The notes: generated by a model from the letters alone, not told the origin. Shown: positions 9,700 through 19,635, counted from the first letter of the stretch. The stretch: 64,000 nucleotides of DNA from Mycobacterium sp. NBC_00419 (GCF_036023875.1 NZ_CP107931.1:1426001-1490000); one strand, 5' to 3'. Numbers and translations are program-made.

Positions 9700-10133
9700 C
9701 ATCAGCGATGGACACGTTCATGCTGAAATTCCTCAAGGTGCACGACGGGCTCTATAAGCGCAGTGGCGGGTGGATCGGACACCGCCTGCCCTTCGCGCCG
9801 CGGATGCTGCTGTTGCACACCGTGGGCGCGAAAACCGGCGCAGCGCGGGCGAATTCACTGGCCTACTACCGCGACGGCGCGGACTATCTGATCGTCGCCT
9901 CCAACGGCGGCGGCCCGCGCAGCCCGGGCTGGTATCACAATCTGCGGGCGAACCCGCGCGTCGAGATCAACCTCGGGCCGCGCCGGGTGGCCGTCACCGC
10001 GCAGGTGGTGCTGCCCGAGGATCCGGACTATCCGCGGCTGTGGAAGATCTGCGACGACGAGAACGGCGGACGCTACAGCGACTATCAGAAGCTGACGACG
10101 CGACCCATCCCGGTCGTGCGGCTGACGCCCTAG
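9696..10133 (+). CDS. Deazaflavin (F420)-dependent nitroreductase-family protein (Rv1261c type)
   Basis: The 145-residue protein belongs to the split-barrel Ddn family. The recognisable core is LLLHTVGAKTGAAR followed by NSLAYYRDG and a later WYHNLRANPRVEI, motifs shared with F420-binding Ddn/Rv1261c proteins. Family members use reduced F420 to reduce quinones or other substrates at the membrane. The ATG overlaps the HIT stop codon. A palindromic repeat starts 27 bases downstream, between this gene and the convergent flavin monooxygenase, and may end both transcripts. Confidence 0.88.
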   Translation: MTSAMDTFMLKFLKVHDGLYKRSGGWIGHRLPFAPRMLLLHTVGAKTGAARANSLAYYRDGADYLIVASNGGGPRSPGWYHNLRANPRVEINLGPRRVAVTAQVVLPEDPDYPRLWKICDDENGGRYSDYQKLTTRPIPVVRLTP

Positions 10134-10160
10134 CTGGTCCCTGCCGGAGGCGGCATGGTT

Positions 10161-10222
10161 TGTGCCCGCCTCCGAGCGACTCGCGTGCCGCCCACCCGAA
10201 TAGTCGCTCAGAGGCGGGCACA
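10161..10222. repeat. Dispersed palindrome family B, copy 1 (probable bidirectional terminator)
   Basis: Two 21-base arms (10161-10181 and 10202-10222) are inverted copies with one mismatch around a 20-base loop; the arm core is GTGCCCGCCTC-GAGCGAC. The element fills the gap between two convergent genes. An element with nearly the same arms occurs at 27769-27830. Sequence identity of the arms at two loci marks it as a dispersed repeat rather than only a hairpin. Confidence 0.8.
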
Positions 10223-10233
10223 CATCGATGGGG

Positions 10234-11265
10234 TTAGAACAGCTCCTTGGCGAGCAACTCCAGCGTCACCTCACGGGCCGGCGCCGTGCCCGGGTCGGTG
10301 CCGCGATGCGCCGAGGCGACCGGGTTGACCATCACCTCGTCGACGTCGAACTCCGCGGCCACCGCGCGTATCTGATCGGCCGCCTCGGCCGGTGAGCCGA
10401 CGACGGCCTTGGCACGCCCGGCGGCGATGACGGCCTCGGCCTGTGGGTGCATCGACACCGTCGCGGCGTCTTCGACCAGAGCCAGCGCACCGAGTGGCTG
10501 TCCGGTGCGCAGCCGCGCCATCATCTGCAGGTTCGGCAACAGCAGCGCATCGGCCTCCTCGCGCGTCGGCGCGACCACCGCGTTGACCGTCATGAACGTC
10601 ACCGGCTCGGCCGCCGTGGCCGACGGCCGGAACTCGCTGCGGTAGATCGCCAGCGCCTCGGCGGTGCCGGCGCCCGAGAAGTGGTGGGCGAACACGTACG
10701 GCAACCCCTTGGCCGCCGCCAGCCGAGCCGAGTACATCGACGAGCCGAGCAGCCACAGCTGTGGCTCGCTGCGCGCGCTCGGGGTGGCCTTGAGGATGTA
10801 GTCCTGGCCGCGGATCGGTATCCGAACCCCGGCCGCGGTCATCAGGGCGGCGACCTCGTCGACGTACTGCGGGAAGTTCTCGACGTCCGAATCGTCGCGG
10901 GTGCCACGCAGCATGATCGAGGTCACCGGGTCACTGCCCGGCGCCCGGCCCAGGCCCAGGTCGATACGGCCCGGCGCGGCTGCCTCCAGCAGCGCGAACT
11001 GCTCGGCAACCGCCAGCGGCGCGTGGTTGGGCAGCATCACCCCACCGGAGCCCAGCCGCACCTGCGTGGTCTGCGCGGCCAGGTAGGCGATTAGCACCGG
11101 CGGGCTGGTGGCCGCGACCGCGGGCATGTTGTGATGCTCGGCCAGCCAGTAGCGGTTAAAGCCGAGCCGGTCGGCGGTCTGTGCCAGCCGCACCGTGGCG
11201 GCCAGGGCATCAGTGGTGCTCTGGTCGGTGCGAACGGGAACGAGGTCGAGTACAGAAAGCCGCAT
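10234..11265 (-). CDS. LLM-class flavin-dependent oxidoreductase
   Basis: The 343-residue protein is a luciferase-like monooxygenase of the alkanal-type MsnO8 subgroup: an N-terminal strand LSVLDLVPVR, then RYWLAEHHN, VRLGSGGVMLPNHAPL and GRIDLGLGRAPGSD. These form the TIM barrel that binds FMN or F420. The natural substrate is unknown. ATG at 11265 is preferred over an upstream ATG because GAGGAAC lies just ahead of it. The udgB stop lies seven bases upstream on the same strand, so it is probably cotranscribed with udgB. Confidence 0.9.
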   Translation of the reverse strand: MRLSVLDLVPVRTDQSTTDALAATVRLAQTADRLGFNRYWLAEHHNMPAVAATSPPVLIAYLAAQTTQVRLGSGGVMLPNHAPLAVAEQFALLEAAAPGRIDLGLGRAPGSDPVTSIMLRGTRDDSDVENFPQYVDEVAALMTAAGVRIPIRGQDYILKATPSARSEPQLWLLGSSMYSARLAAAKGLPYVFAHHFSGAGTAEALAIYRSEFRPSATAAEPVTFMTVNAVVAPTREEADALLLPNLQMMARLRTGQPLGALALVEDAATVSMHPQAEAVIAAGRAKAVVGSPAEAADQIRAVAAEFDVDEVMVNPVASAHRGTDPGTAPAREVTLELLAKELF

Positions 11266-11272
11266 AAGTTCC

Positions 11273-12127
11273 TCAACGCCTCTCGTGGCGAGGTGCTTCC
11301 CCACCGGGTAAACCCGCTCTGCTGCGGGCGTCGGTGAACACGTCGTCGAGCATCGCCGGTGTGAGCCGACCGGTGAACATGTTCTGCTGGCTGGGGTGGT
11401 AGCACCCGATCAACTGCAGGCCCGACGTCAGTTCCGCAACGACGCCGTGGCCGAACTTCGGCTTGGCCGGGCCGGGCAGGTCGTCGGCCAGCAGTCGCAG
11501 CGCCGCCTGCCAGGCGAACCCACCGAGAGCGACGACGACACGCACCGACGGTGCGATCAGTCGCCACTCGGCGGTCAGCCACGGCTCGCACGTCGAGCGC
11601 TCCTGCGGGCTGGGCGCATTACCCGGCGGTGCGCAGCGCACCGCCGCAAGAATCCGAATGTCCTTGGTGCCCAACTCATCTGCGGCGTCGACACTGATCG
11701 GTGAGTTCACCAGCCCGGCCCGGTGCAGCGCGGCGAACAGCTGATCTCCCGAGCGGTCGCCGGTGAACACCCGGCCGGTGCGGTTACCGCCGTGGGCCGC
11801 GGGCGCCAGACCGAGCACCACGATCCGCGGCGTCGTCGACCCCCACCCGATGATCGGCCGCCCCCAGTACGGTTCCAGCGCGAACGAGCGTCGCTTGGCC
11901 ACCGCTACGTCCTCGCGCCAGGACACCAGGCGCGGGCAGGCCCGGCAGACACTGACCAGCGCATCGAGTTCGGCGACCTCATCCACGCCGGCGGCCAGAG
12001 CAGCTACCCGCCGCGGGGTCGTCGCCACCGGCGTTTCGGGGACCGCCGGGTCTCCTGGCCAGCCCGACCCGGGCGGGACCGGGGATTCGAACGGCACTCC
12101 GGTGCGGGGATGAGCGTGCGCGGCCAC
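11273..12127 (-). CDS. udgB: Type-5 uracil-DNA glycosylase UdgB
   Basis: The protein (284 residues with the GTG start chosen) has four cysteines placed for a 4Fe-4S cluster: Cys61 and Cys64 (CRAC), Cys165 and Cys180. The UDG motifs [10 protein letters not shown] and, near the end, GCYHPSQQN are complete. Family 5 enzymes remove uracil and other damaged bases from double-stranded DNA and need the cluster for folding. The start is uncertain: the segment [15 protein letters not shown] looks conserved, so a start upstream of it at 12127 was preferred to the GTG at 12097. The frame stays open far upstream, but only as the antisense of tap. Order matches Rv1259. Confidence 0.9.
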   Translation of the reverse strand: MAAHAHPRTGVPFESPVPPGSGWPGDPAVPETPVATTPRRVAALAAGVDEVAELDALVSVCRACPRLVSWREDVAVAKRRSFALEPYWGRPIIGWGSTTPRIVVLGLAPAAHGGNRTGRVFTGDRSGDQLFAALHRAGLVNSPISVDAADELGTKDIRILAAVRCAPPGNAPSPQERSTCEPWLTAEWRLIAPSVRVVVALGGFAWQAALRLLADDLPGPAKPKFGHGVVAELTSGLQLIGCYHPSQQNMFTGRLTPAMLDDVFTDARSRAGLPGGEAPRHERR

Positions 12128-12157
12128 CTGTCTACTGTGCCCGCTTAAGCTTCGCCG

Positions 12158-13396
12158 GTGAGCACCAAGCGCATCCCCGCGCTGTTGATCCTGTCCTCGG
12201 CCTTCCTGGCCGCGGGCGCCAACGGCATCTCGATGGTGGCGTTTCCGTGGCTGGTGCTGCAGCGGACCGGCAGCGCGGTCGACGCGTCGATCGTCGCCGG
12301 GGCAGCGACCCTGCCACTGCTGTTCGCCACCCTGATCGCCGGGACGGCCGTGGACTTCATCGGCCGCCGACGCGTCGCGATGCTGGCGGACGCGCTGTCG
12401 GCGGCCTCGGTCGCCGCCATCCCGGTGCTGGCCATCAGTTTGGGAATCGGGTCGCTGACCACGGTCGTGCTCGCTGGGCTGGCCGCGCTGGGCTCGCTGT
12501 TCGACCCGGCCGGGATGACGGCGCGGCAGTCGATGCTGCCCGAGGCCGCCGAGCGCGCCGGGTGGACGCTGGACCACACCAACAGCGTCTACGAGGCGGT
12601 GTTCAACCTGGCCTACATCACCGGCCCGGGTGTCGGCGGCCTGCTGATCGCCACCCTGGGCGGGGTCAACACGATGTGGGTCACCGCGGCGGCATTCGCG
12701 CTGTCGATCCTGGCGATGGCCGTGCTGCGGCTCCAGGGAGCGGGCCGGCCCACCCGTGACGAGCGGCCCGACGGGGTGGTGTCCGGGGTGGTCGAGGGGC
12801 TGAAGTTCGTCTGGCACAACCGGGTGCTGCGCACGCTTGGCCTCATCGACCTGGCGGTGACCGGGATGTACCTGCCGATGGAAAGCGTGCTCTTCCCCAA
12901 GTACTTCACCGACCGCAACGAGCCGGCGCAGCTGGGCTGGGTGCTGATGGCGCTGTCCATCGGCGGTCTGATCGGCGCGCTGAGCTGGACGGTGCTGTCG
13001 CGGGTGGCCAGCAAGCGCACCACGGTGCTGATCGCGGTGCTGACGTTCGGGGTGGCGGTCCTGGTGATCGCGTTCCTGCCGCCACTGCCGGTGATCTTGT
13101 CCTTCGCGGCGCTGACCGGCCTGGTGTACGGGCCGATCGGGCCGATCTATAACTCGGTGATGCAGACCCGGGCACCCGCGCACATGCGCGGGCGGGTGGT
13201 CGGGGTGATGACGTCGATGGCCTATGCCGCCGGCCCGCTGGGCTTCATGCTGGCCGGACCACTGGTCGACGCGTTCGGCCTGAAGGTGACCTTCCTGGTG
13301 CTCGCGGTGCCGATCCTGCTCATCGGACTGGCCTGCCCGTGGGTGCCTGCACTGCGCGAACTCGACGACGAACCGGCCGAACCTAGGATGGCCTGA
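12158..13396 (+). CDS. tap: MFS multidrug efflux pump Tap (Rv1258c type)
   Basis: The 412-residue protein has about 12 membrane spans and aligns by eye along its length with remembered Rv1258c: [13 protein letters not shown] near the start, the loop [29 protein letters not shown] and [11 protein letters not shown]. Tap exports tetracycline and aminoglycosides and contributes to intrinsic drug tolerance in mycobacteria. The GTG start lies 30 bases from the divergent udgB start; a TACTGT hexamer at 12133 may be the -10. The stop shares one base with the next gene's ATG (TGATG), so the FAD oxidase is coupled to it. Confidence 0.93.
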   Translation: MSTKRIPALLILSSAFLAAGANGISMVAFPWLVLQRTGSAVDASIVAGAATLPLLFATLIAGTAVDFIGRRRVAMLADALSAASVAAIPVLAISLGIGSLTTVVLAGLAALGSLFDPAGMTARQSMLPEAAERAGWTLDHTNSVYEAVFNLAYITGPGVGGLLIATLGGVNTMWVTAAAFALSILAMAVLRLQGAGRPTRDERPDGVVSGVVEGLKFVWHNRVLRTLGLIDLAVTGMYLPMESVLFPKYFTDRNEPAQLGWVLMALSIGGLIGALSWTVLSRVASKRTTVLIAVLTFGVAVLVIAFLPPLPVILSFAALTGLVYGPIGPIYNSVMQTRAPAHMRGRVVGVMTSMAYAAGPLGFMLAGPLVDAFGLKVTFLVLAVPILLIGLACPWVPALRELDDEPAEPRMA

Positions 13397-14763
13397 TGGC
13401 CGTGAGCCCACTGGCGGATCTGGCCGCCGAACTCCCCGACGGTGTGGTCGTCACCGACCCCGACATCCTGGCGTCCTACCGTCACGACCGCGCTGCGGAT
13501 CCGTCGGCCGGGACCCCGCTGGCCGTCGTCCGGCCCACCCGCACCGAGGAAGTCCAGACGGTGCTGCGCTGGGCCAGCACCCACCGGATCGCCGTGGTGC
13601 CGCGCGGCGCGGGCACCGGGCTGTCCGGTGGCGCCACCGCGCTCGACGGCGGCATCGTGCTGTCCACGGAGAAGATGCGCGACATCACCGTCGACCCGGT
13701 GACGCGGACCGCGGTGGTTCAGCCCGGCCTGCTCAACGCCGAGGTGAAGAAGGCCGTCGCCGAGCACGGGCTGTGGTACCCGCCCGATCCGTCGTCGTAT
13801 GAGATCTGCAGCATCGGCGGCAACATCGCCACCAACGCCGGTGGCCTGTGCTGCGTGAAGTACGGCGTCACAACCGATTACGTGCTGGGTATGCAGGTGG
13901 TTCTGGCCGACGGCACCGCGGTGCGCCTCGGCGGGCCCCGGCTCAAGGATGTGGCGGGGTTGTCGCTGACCAAGTTGTTCGTCGGCAGCGAGGGCACTCT
14001 GGGTGTGGTCACCGAGGTCACCTTGCGACTGCTACCGCCGCAGAATCCGGCGTGCACCGTGGTGGCGACGTTCGACTCGGTGGAGGCCGCCGCCGACGCC
14101 GTCGTGACGATCACCGGCAAGATCCGGCCCTCGATGCTGGAGTTCATGGACTCGGTGGCCATCAATGCCGTCGAGGACAAACTTCGCATGGGCCTGGACC
14201 GCTCGGCCGCGGCGATGATGGTGGCCGCCTCCGACGACCGCGGCCCCGCCGGCGTCGAGGACGCCGAATACATGGCCCGGGTGTTCACCGAAGCCGGTGC
14301 CACCGAATGCTTTTCGACATCCGACCCGGCCGAGGGTGAGGCGTTCGTCGCCGCCCGCCGCTTCGCCATTCCCGCGGTGGAGGCCAAGGGTCCGCTGCTG
14401 CTCGAAGATGTCGGTGTGCCATTGCCCGCACTGGCCGAACTCGTCAGCGGGGTGGCCAAGATCGCGGCCGACCGCGACCTGACAATCTCGGTGATCGCCC
14501 ACGCCGGCGACGGCAACACCCACCCGCTGATCGTCTACAACCCCAGTGACGCCGAGATGACAGAGCGCGCGCACCTCGCCTTCGGCGAGATCATGGATCT
14601 GGCCGTCTCGCTGGGCGGCACGATCACCGGCGAGCACGGCGTGGGTCGGCTGAAAAAGCCTTGGCTGGCAGGCCAACTCGGCCCCGAAGCGATGGAGCTG
14701 AACCGCCGGATCAAGGCCGCGCTGGACCCGCAGAACATTCTGAACCCGGGCGCGGTGGTCTGA
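13396..14763 (+). CDS. FAD-linked glycolate oxidase-like enzyme, GlcD type (Rv1257c)
   Basis: The 455-residue protein has the PCMH-type FAD domain ([13 protein letters not shown] about residue 70 and [18 protein letters not shown] about 140) and the GlcD/D-lactate dehydrogenase C-terminal cap ending [12 protein letters not shown]. Enzymes of this family oxidise 2-hydroxyacids such as glycolate or D-lactate and pass electrons to the respiratory chain. The substrate is not defined by sequence. It is translationally coupled to tap. A palindromic repeat begins nine bases after the stop. A second enzyme of the same superfamily lies at 26324-27676. Confidence 0.9.
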   Translation: MAVSPLADLAAELPDGVVVTDPDILASYRHDRAADPSAGTPLAVVRPTRTEEVQTVLRWASTHRIAVVPRGAGTGLSGGATALDGGIVLSTEKMRDITVDPVTRTAVVQPGLLNAEVKKAVAEHGLWYPPDPSSYEICSIGGNIATNAGGLCCVKYGVTTDYVLGMQVVLADGTAVRLGGPRLKDVAGLSLTKLFVGSEGTLGVVTEVTLRLLPPQNPACTVVATFDSVEAAADAVVTITGKIRPSMLEFMDSVAINAVEDKLRMGLDRSAAAMMVAASDDRGPAGVEDAEYMARVFTEAGATECFSTSDPAEGEAFVAARRFAIPAVEAKGPLLLEDVGVPLPALAELVSGVAKIAADRDLTISVIAHAGDGNTHPLIVYNPSDAEMTERAHLAFGEIMDLAVSLGGTITGEHGVGRLKKPWLAGQLGPEAMELNRRIKAALDPQNILNPGAVV

Positions 14764-14771
14764 CCGCACGC

Positions 14772-14835
14772 GCGCCGACGGTAACGCCAGGGCGAATATC
14801 GGGCCGGATTCCCGCCGTGGCGTTACTGTCGCCGC
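14772..14835. repeat. Dispersed palindrome family A, copy 1
   Basis: Arms around GTAACGCCA at 14772-14794 and its inverse TGGCGTTAC within 14815-14835 pair over about 21 bases with three mismatches. The element starts with GCGCCGAC directly after the upstream stop and lies ahead of the cyp130 promoter, so it can act as a terminator. A second copy lies at 27680-27740. Confidence 0.75.
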
Positions 14836-14845
14836 AACCCGATCC

Positions 14846-14881
14846 TTGACACAAGGTCCCGCCTGTCGTAATCATAAGACA
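14846..14881 (+). promoter_or_regulatory. Promoter of cyp130, probably leaderless
   Basis: A consensus -35 TTGACA (14846-14851) is followed after 17 bases by TAATCA (14869-14874). A start of transcription seven bases further falls on the A of the cyp130 ATG, so the mRNA would have no leader. No ribosome binding site precedes the ATG, in agreement. Leaderless genes are common in mycobacteria. Confidence 0.65.
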
Positions 14882-16122
14882 TGACCGCTGTTGTGTCTCA
14901 CGAGGCGGATGCCCGCTTCGAACTGGCCACCGCTCAGACCTGGGCCGATCCGTGGCCGATGTACCGGGCCCTGCGCGACCACGACCCGCTGCACCACGTC
15001 GTCCCGCAGAACCCGAACCAGGACTACTGGGTACTCTCCCGCCACGACGACGTCTGGGCCGCGGCCCGCGATCATCAGACGTTCTCCTCCGCCCAGGGCC
15101 TCACCGTCACCTACGGTGAACTGGAACTGATTGGCTTGCAAGATAATCCGCCGATGGTGATGCAGGACCCCCCGGTGCACACCGAGTTCCGCAAGCTGGT
15201 GTCGCGGGGGTTCACCCCCCGGCAGGTGGAGGCCGTTGAACCCGCGGTGCGGGAGTTCGTCGTCGAGCGCATCGAGCGGCTTCGCGCGGCGGGCGGCGGT
15301 GACATCGTCGCCGACCTCTTCAAACCGCTGCCCTCCATGGTTGTGGCGCACTATCTCGGCGTTCCCGACGAGGATCGCGCCCAGTTCGATGGCTGGACCG
15401 AGGCGATCGTGGCGGCCAACACCTCGAGCGAGGGCATCGGTGGCGCGCTGGCCACGGTCGGTGACGCCGTCGGCTCGATGATGGGCTACTTCACCGAACT
15501 GATCGACCGGCGCAGGCGCGATCCCGGCGACGACACCGTCTCGCATCTGGTGGCCGCCGGAGTAGGCGCCGACGGCGACATCGCCGGCACCCTGTCGGTG
15601 CTGGCCTTCACCTTCACGATGGTCACCGGCGGCAACGACACCACCACCGGGCTGCTCGGCGGCGCCGTGCAACTCCTGCATCAACGACCCGACCAACGGC
15701 GGCTGCTCGTCGAGCGCCCCGACCTCATCGCTGACGCCGTCGAGGAGTTCCTGCGACTGACCTCCCCGGTGCAGGGGCTGGCCCGCACGGTCACCCGCGA
15801 CGTCGAGTTGCACGGGAAGACCATTCCCGCCGGCCGTAAGGTGCTGCTGCTGTACGGGTCGGCCAACCGCGACGAACGCCAGTACGGCGAGGATGCCGGC
15901 GAGCTCGACGTGCAGCGCAAGCCGCGCAACATCCTGACGTTCAGCCACGGCGCTCACCATTGCCTGGGTGCGGCGGCCGCGCGCATGCAGGCCCGGGTCG
16001 CGCTGACTGAACTTCTGGCCCGTTGCCCGGATTACGAGATCGACACCGCAGGCGTGGTGTGGGCCGGCGGCAGCTACGTGCGACGCCCGCTGTCGGTGCC
16101 GTTTAAGACGGCGGCCGATTGA
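14881..16122 (+). CDS. cyp130: Cytochrome P450 CYP130
   Basis: The 413-residue protein is a class I bacterial P450. The heme loop FSHGAHHCLG holds the thiolate Cys361; the I-helix has GGNDTTT with the acid-alcohol pair; the K-helix ExxR is EEFLR. Gene order (next to a TetR gene and a glycolate-oxidase-like gene) matches Rv1256c. CYP130 of M. tuberculosis binds azoles, and N-demethylation of arylamines has been reported; the physiological substrate is unclear. The gene appears to be expressed from a leaderless promoter, and its stop overlaps the ATG of the TetR gene (TGATG), so regulator and enzyme are made together. Confidence 0.92.
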   Translation: MTAVVSHEADARFELATAQTWADPWPMYRALRDHDPLHHVVPQNPNQDYWVLSRHDDVWAAARDHQTFSSAQGLTVTYGELELIGLQDNPPMVMQDPPVHTEFRKLVSRGFTPRQVEAVEPAVREFVVERIERLRAAGGGDIVADLFKPLPSMVVAHYLGVPDEDRAQFDGWTEAIVAANTSSEGIGGALATVGDAVGSMMGYFTELIDRRRRDPGDDTVSHLVAAGVGADGDIAGTLSVLAFTFTMVTGGNDTTTGLLGGAVQLLHQRPDQRRLLVERPDLIADAVEEFLRLTSPVQGLARTVTRDVELHGKTIPAGRKVLLLYGSANRDERQYGEDAGELDVQRKPRNILTFSHGAHHCLGAAAARMQARVALTELLARCPDYEIDTAGVVWAGGSYVRRPLSVPFKTAAD

Positions 16123-16709
16123 TGGCCGGCAAGGACTGGCTGGCCTCCCGGCGCGCCGAGGTCGCCACCGACCGCATTCTCGACGCCGCCAGTGAACTGT
16201 TCGCCGGAGCAGACGTCTCTACCGTCGGCATGAACGAGATCGCCCGCGCCGCTGGGTGTTCCAGGGCGACGCTGTACCGGTACTTCGAGAACCGCGAGGC
16301 ACTGCACACCGCCTACGTACACCGCGAGGCCTACCGGCTCTATCAACAGATCAGCGAGCTGATCGAGGGGATCGCCGACCCGCGTGAGCGGCTGCTGGCC
16401 GGCCTGACCTCCTCGATGCGGCTGGTCCGCGAAAGCCCAGCCCTGTCATCGTGGTTCGCCACCAACGACTCGCCCATCGGAGCAGAGATGGCCGAACAGT
16501 CCGAGGTCATCCAGGCGCTGAGTTCGGCGTTTCTGCTCTCGCTGCGCCAAGATGATCCCGATGTGGTGCATCGGCGCGCCCGCTGGCTGGTCCGGGTGCT
16601 CACCTCACTGCTGATCTTCCCGGGCCACAACCCCGACGACGAACGCGAGATGCTCGAGGAGTTCGTCGTCCCACTGGTGTGTCCTAGCGAAACCCGATCT
16701 GACGCCTGA
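16122..16709 (+). CDS. TetR-family repressor (Rv1255c type)
   Basis: The 195-residue protein has a TetR N-terminal domain: RILDAASELFAG, then the helix-turn-helix GMNEIARAAGCSRATLYRYF (about residues 32-51). The C-terminal ligand domain is unrelated to well-known members. The ATG shares a base with the cyp130 stop, so it probably regulates the cyp130 transcript itself and responds to a compound handled by the P450. A TTG three bases earlier is less likely as start. It converges on the acyltransferase gene with a 12-base gap. Confidence 0.9.
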   Translation: MAGKDWLASRRAEVATDRILDAASELFAGADVSTVGMNEIARAAGCSRATLYRYFENREALHTAYVHREAYRLYQQISELIEGIADPRERLLAGLTSSMRLVRESPALSSWFATNDSPIGAEMAEQSEVIQALSSAFLLSLRQDDPDVVHRRARWLVRVLTSLLIFPGHNPDDEREMLEEFVVPLVCPSETRSDA

Positions 16710-16721
16710 CGGGCGGGAAAC

Positions 16722-17858
16722 CTAGCTGCGCACCCGGGTGAACCGGTGCAGCAGCCACGCCACCGGGATCGTCAGCACCAGGGTGACGACGAACAACGCC
16801 GGCGCCGACCCGGTGTAGACCGGCCAGCCCAGTACCTCGACCATCGCGATCTCCATCACCACCAGGTGCACCAAGAAGATCTCGTAGGAGATCTCGCCGA
16901 GCCACACCATCGGCCGGGTGGCCAGCACACGCGCATACCAACCCCGGTTGCCCAACGCCAGCGGCGCGACCACCAATGTCGCGATCGCGGCGTAGAACCC
17001 GGTCTTCACCAACGCCTCACCTAGTCCGGCCGGCGACGTCGTCGCTTCACCGGCGATCGGCGTCGAGACGATGAGGTAGCTGATCACCGCCAGGGGTATC
17101 GCCACGAAGCCGTACATGCGAACACCCATGGCTGCCAACACCGCAAGGAGCATGCCGCCCACGAACCAGGCCAGATAACCCGGCAGCCACAGCCGGGCAC
17201 CATCGGGCAGGAAGTGCGTCGTGTGCACCAGCACCATCCATGCCGGGCTCACCAGGGTCAGCCCGGCCAAGCCCGCCACAAGCAACCACGGCCGCCACCG
17301 CCGCCGGCACAGAATCACCAGCAATAGGTAGGCCAGGATCGGCAGCGCCACGTAGAACGACACCTCGACGGCCAGGCTCCACATCTGCGTAAGTCCTTGG
17401 TGCAGATAGGAAAACATGTAGTTGTCGGTGTAGATCTGGGTCAGCGTCAGGTTGCGGAACAACCCCATCCAGTTGTGCCCGGGATTGGGCCCGCCCGACC
17501 GGAAGTGGTAGATCAGGAACGCCAGCACGACAGTGACGACGTAGGCGGGCATGATGCGCCGCACCCGGTGCCAGGCGTAGCGCCCCACCGACGGCGAGTC
17601 CGTCCCGTTCGCCGCGGCCCGCACCCACGGACCGAACAACAGGAAACCGGAGAGAACGAAGAAGATCGGCACGCCGATCTCCATCCGCGAATACACCAGG
17701 CCCACAAAGCCGTGGGTGTACTTGCCGGTGGTGTAGGCGGCGTGAGTGCCCAGCACCAGCAGGGCCGCCACAGCACGTACGCCGGTGAGCGACGCCACCC
17801 TGTCAACTGTCGAGACCGCCTCCAGCCCGCCCTGGTCGACCTCGCGGGACGCGGTCAT
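16722..17858 (-). CDS. Membrane acyltransferase, acyltransferase-3 family (Rv1254 type)
   Basis: The 378-residue protein has about ten membrane spans and the acyltransferase-3 (OafA/YrhL) hallmark SLTGVRAVAALLVLGTHA near residue 25, including the conserved Arg and His, and later FFVLSGFLLFGPW. Family members transfer acetyl or other acyl groups to sugars or lipids in the envelope; the acceptor here is unknown. The ATG overlaps the deaD stop by four bases (ATGA), so the two form an operon. Confidence 0.88.
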   Translation of the reverse strand: MTASREVDQGGLEAVSTVDRVASLTGVRAVAALLVLGTHAAYTTGKYTHGFVGLVYSRMEIGVPIFFVLSGFLLFGPWVRAAANGTDSPSVGRYAWHRVRRIMPAYVVTVVLAFLIYHFRSGGPNPGHNWMGLFRNLTLTQIYTDNYMFSYLHQGLTQMWSLAVEVSFYVALPILAYLLLVILCRRRWRPWLLVAGLAGLTLVSPAWMVLVHTTHFLPDGARLWLPGYLAWFVGGMLLAVLAAMGVRMYGFVAIPLAVISYLIVSTPIAGEATTSPAGLGEALVKTGFYAAIATLVVAPLALGNRGWYARVLATRPMVWLGEISYEIFLVHLVVMEIAMVEVLGWPVYTGSAPALFVVTLVLTIPVAWLLHRFTRVRS

Positions 17859-19564
17859 GGATGCTTGCGCCGGGGCTTCCCGCCGGAGGGACGCGAGTCG
17901 TGGGACGGCCTGCCGCGATCGGGCTTCAGCTCGATCAGCACACCCGAGATCCGGGTGCTCTCAAGGGCCTTCAGCGTCGCCTTGGACAGCGTCGCGGGCA
18001 ACTCCACCAACGAGTGATCGACCTTGATGGTGATGTGGCCGAAGTCGCTGCGATGCAGACCGCCCTCGTTGGCGATCGCACCCACGATCGAGCCGGGACC
18101 GACCTTGTGCCTCTTGCCCACCTCGATGCGGTAGGTGGCCAGGTCGTCACGGGTCCGGCGTGGGGCGCGTTCGCGCTCCTCGTGCTCCGGGCGTTCCCGG
18201 CGCTTCTCCGGCGGCGGCTCGGTCATCAGGAACTCCGCGCCGTCGCGTGACTGCAACGCCAGCGCGGCGGCGATGTCGGCCATCGGCACGTCGTGGTCGC
18301 GCTCGTAGTCCTCGATGAGCCGACGGAACATGTCGAACCCGGGCGCGTTGAGCGCCTCGGTGATCGAGTCCTGGAACTTCGCGACCCGCTGGGCGTTGAC
18401 GTCGTCCACGCTGGGCAGCTGGTCTTCGGTGACCGGCTGGCGGGTGACCTTCTCGATCGACTTCAGCAGATGGCGTTCCCGCGGCGAGACGAACAGCAGC
18501 GCAGTACCGGATCGCCCGGCTCGCCCGGTGCGCCCGATGCGGTGCACATAGGACTCCGGATCGTGCGGGATGTCGTAGTTCAGCACGTGCGAAATGCGTT
18601 CGACGTCAAGGCCTCGCGCCGCGACGTCGGTGGCTACCAGGATGTCGATCGCTCCGCTCTTGAGCGCGGCGATGGTCCGCTCGCGAAGCGCCTGCGGGAT
18701 ATCGCCGTTGATGGCCGATGCGGCGAACCCGCGTGCCCGTAGCTTCTCGGCGACCTCCTCGGTGGCCTGCTTGGTCCGGACGAACACGATCATCGCCTCG
18801 AAGGGCTCCACCTCGAGCACCCGGGTCAACGCGTCCATCTTGCGGTTCCCGGCGACCTGGATGTAGCGCTGGGTGATGTTCTCGGCCGTGGCGGTCTTGG
18901 ACTTGACCGCGACCGTGACGGCGTCATGCAGGTACTTGGTGGTGATCTTGCGGATCGCCGGTGGCATGGTTGCCGAGAACAGGGCGACCTGCTTGTACTC
19001 CGGGGTATCGGCCAGGATGCGTTCGACGTCCTCGGCGAAGCCCATCTGCAGCATCTCGTCGGCCTCGTCGAGCACCAGGTAGTCCAGGTGCGACAGGTCC
19101 AGGCTGCCCTTCTCGAGGTGGTCGATGACGCGCCCGGGTGTGCCGACCACGACCTGTGCGCCGCGCTTGAGGCCGGCCAGCTGCGGGACGTAGGACGAGC
19201 CACCGTAGATCGGCAGCACGTTGATGTTCCGGTGCGCGCCGTAGCGGCTGAACGCCTCGGCGACCTGCAGCGCCAGCTCACGCGTGGGCGCCAGCACCAG
19301 CGCCTGGGTGGCGCGGCTGGTCGGGTCGATCTTGGACAGGATCGGGATCGCGAACGCCGCCGTCTTACCGGTGCCGGTCTGCGCCAAACCGACGACGTCG
19401 GAGCCCGCGAGCAGCGCAGGGATGGTCGCCGCCTGGATGGCCGAGGGTGTCTCGTAGCCGACATCGGAGACGGCCTGCAGGACAGCGGGGTGAATCTGCA
19501 GGTCGGCGAAGGTCTGTGGGGAGCTAACGGCGGCGTCGGTTCCGGCGTCTTCCGGGAGTGTCAT
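17855..19564 (-). CDS. deaD: DEAD-box RNA helicase DeaD
   Basis: The 569-residue helicase has all core motifs: Walker A AQTGTGKT (61-68), PTRELA, DEAD in the form LDEADEMLQ, SAT in FSATMPP, and HRIGRTGRAGR. The C-terminal third is charged and ends in a DbpA/CsdA RNA-binding domain (YRIEVGKRHKVGPGSIVGAI). The family unwinds RNA in ribosome assembly and mRNA decay and is often cold-induced. It is first in an operon with the acyltransferase. Its start lies 71 bases from the divergent lprE start. Order matches Rv1253. Confidence 0.95.
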   Translation of the reverse strand: MTLPEDAGTDAAVSSPQTFADLQIHPAVLQAVSDVGYETPSAIQAATIPALLAGSDVVGLAQTGTGKTAAFAIPILSKIDPTSRATQALVLAPTRELALQVAEAFSRYGAHRNINVLPIYGGSSYVPQLAGLKRGAQVVVGTPGRVIDHLEKGSLDLSHLDYLVLDEADEMLQMGFAEDVERILADTPEYKQVALFSATMPPAIRKITTKYLHDAVTVAVKSKTATAENITQRYIQVAGNRKMDALTRVLEVEPFEAMIVFVRTKQATEEVAEKLRARGFAASAINGDIPQALRERTIAALKSGAIDILVATDVAARGLDVERISHVLNYDIPHDPESYVHRIGRTGRAGRSGTALLFVSPRERHLLKSIEKVTRQPVTEDQLPSVDDVNAQRVAKFQDSITEALNAPGFDMFRRLIEDYERDHDVPMADIAAALALQSRDGAEFLMTEPPPEKRRERPEHEERERAPRRTRDDLATYRIEVGKRHKVGPGSIVGAIANEGGLHRSDFGHITIKVDHSLVELPATLSKATLKALESTRISGVLIELKPDRGRPSHDSRPSGGKPRRKHP

Positions 19565-19635
19565 TGACCTGCAGTCTAATGCCCGAGCGCGCCGTAGCCC
19601 GCTTCTTGCAGCGCAGGCCGGTACCGTCGGCGGGT

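Noticed and set aside
12128..13411. Open minus-strand frame running on upstream of udgB for over 400 codons
   Set aside because: It is antisense to tap, has His/Gln/Arg-rich shadow composition, and none of it resembles UdgB; the real gene starts near 12127.
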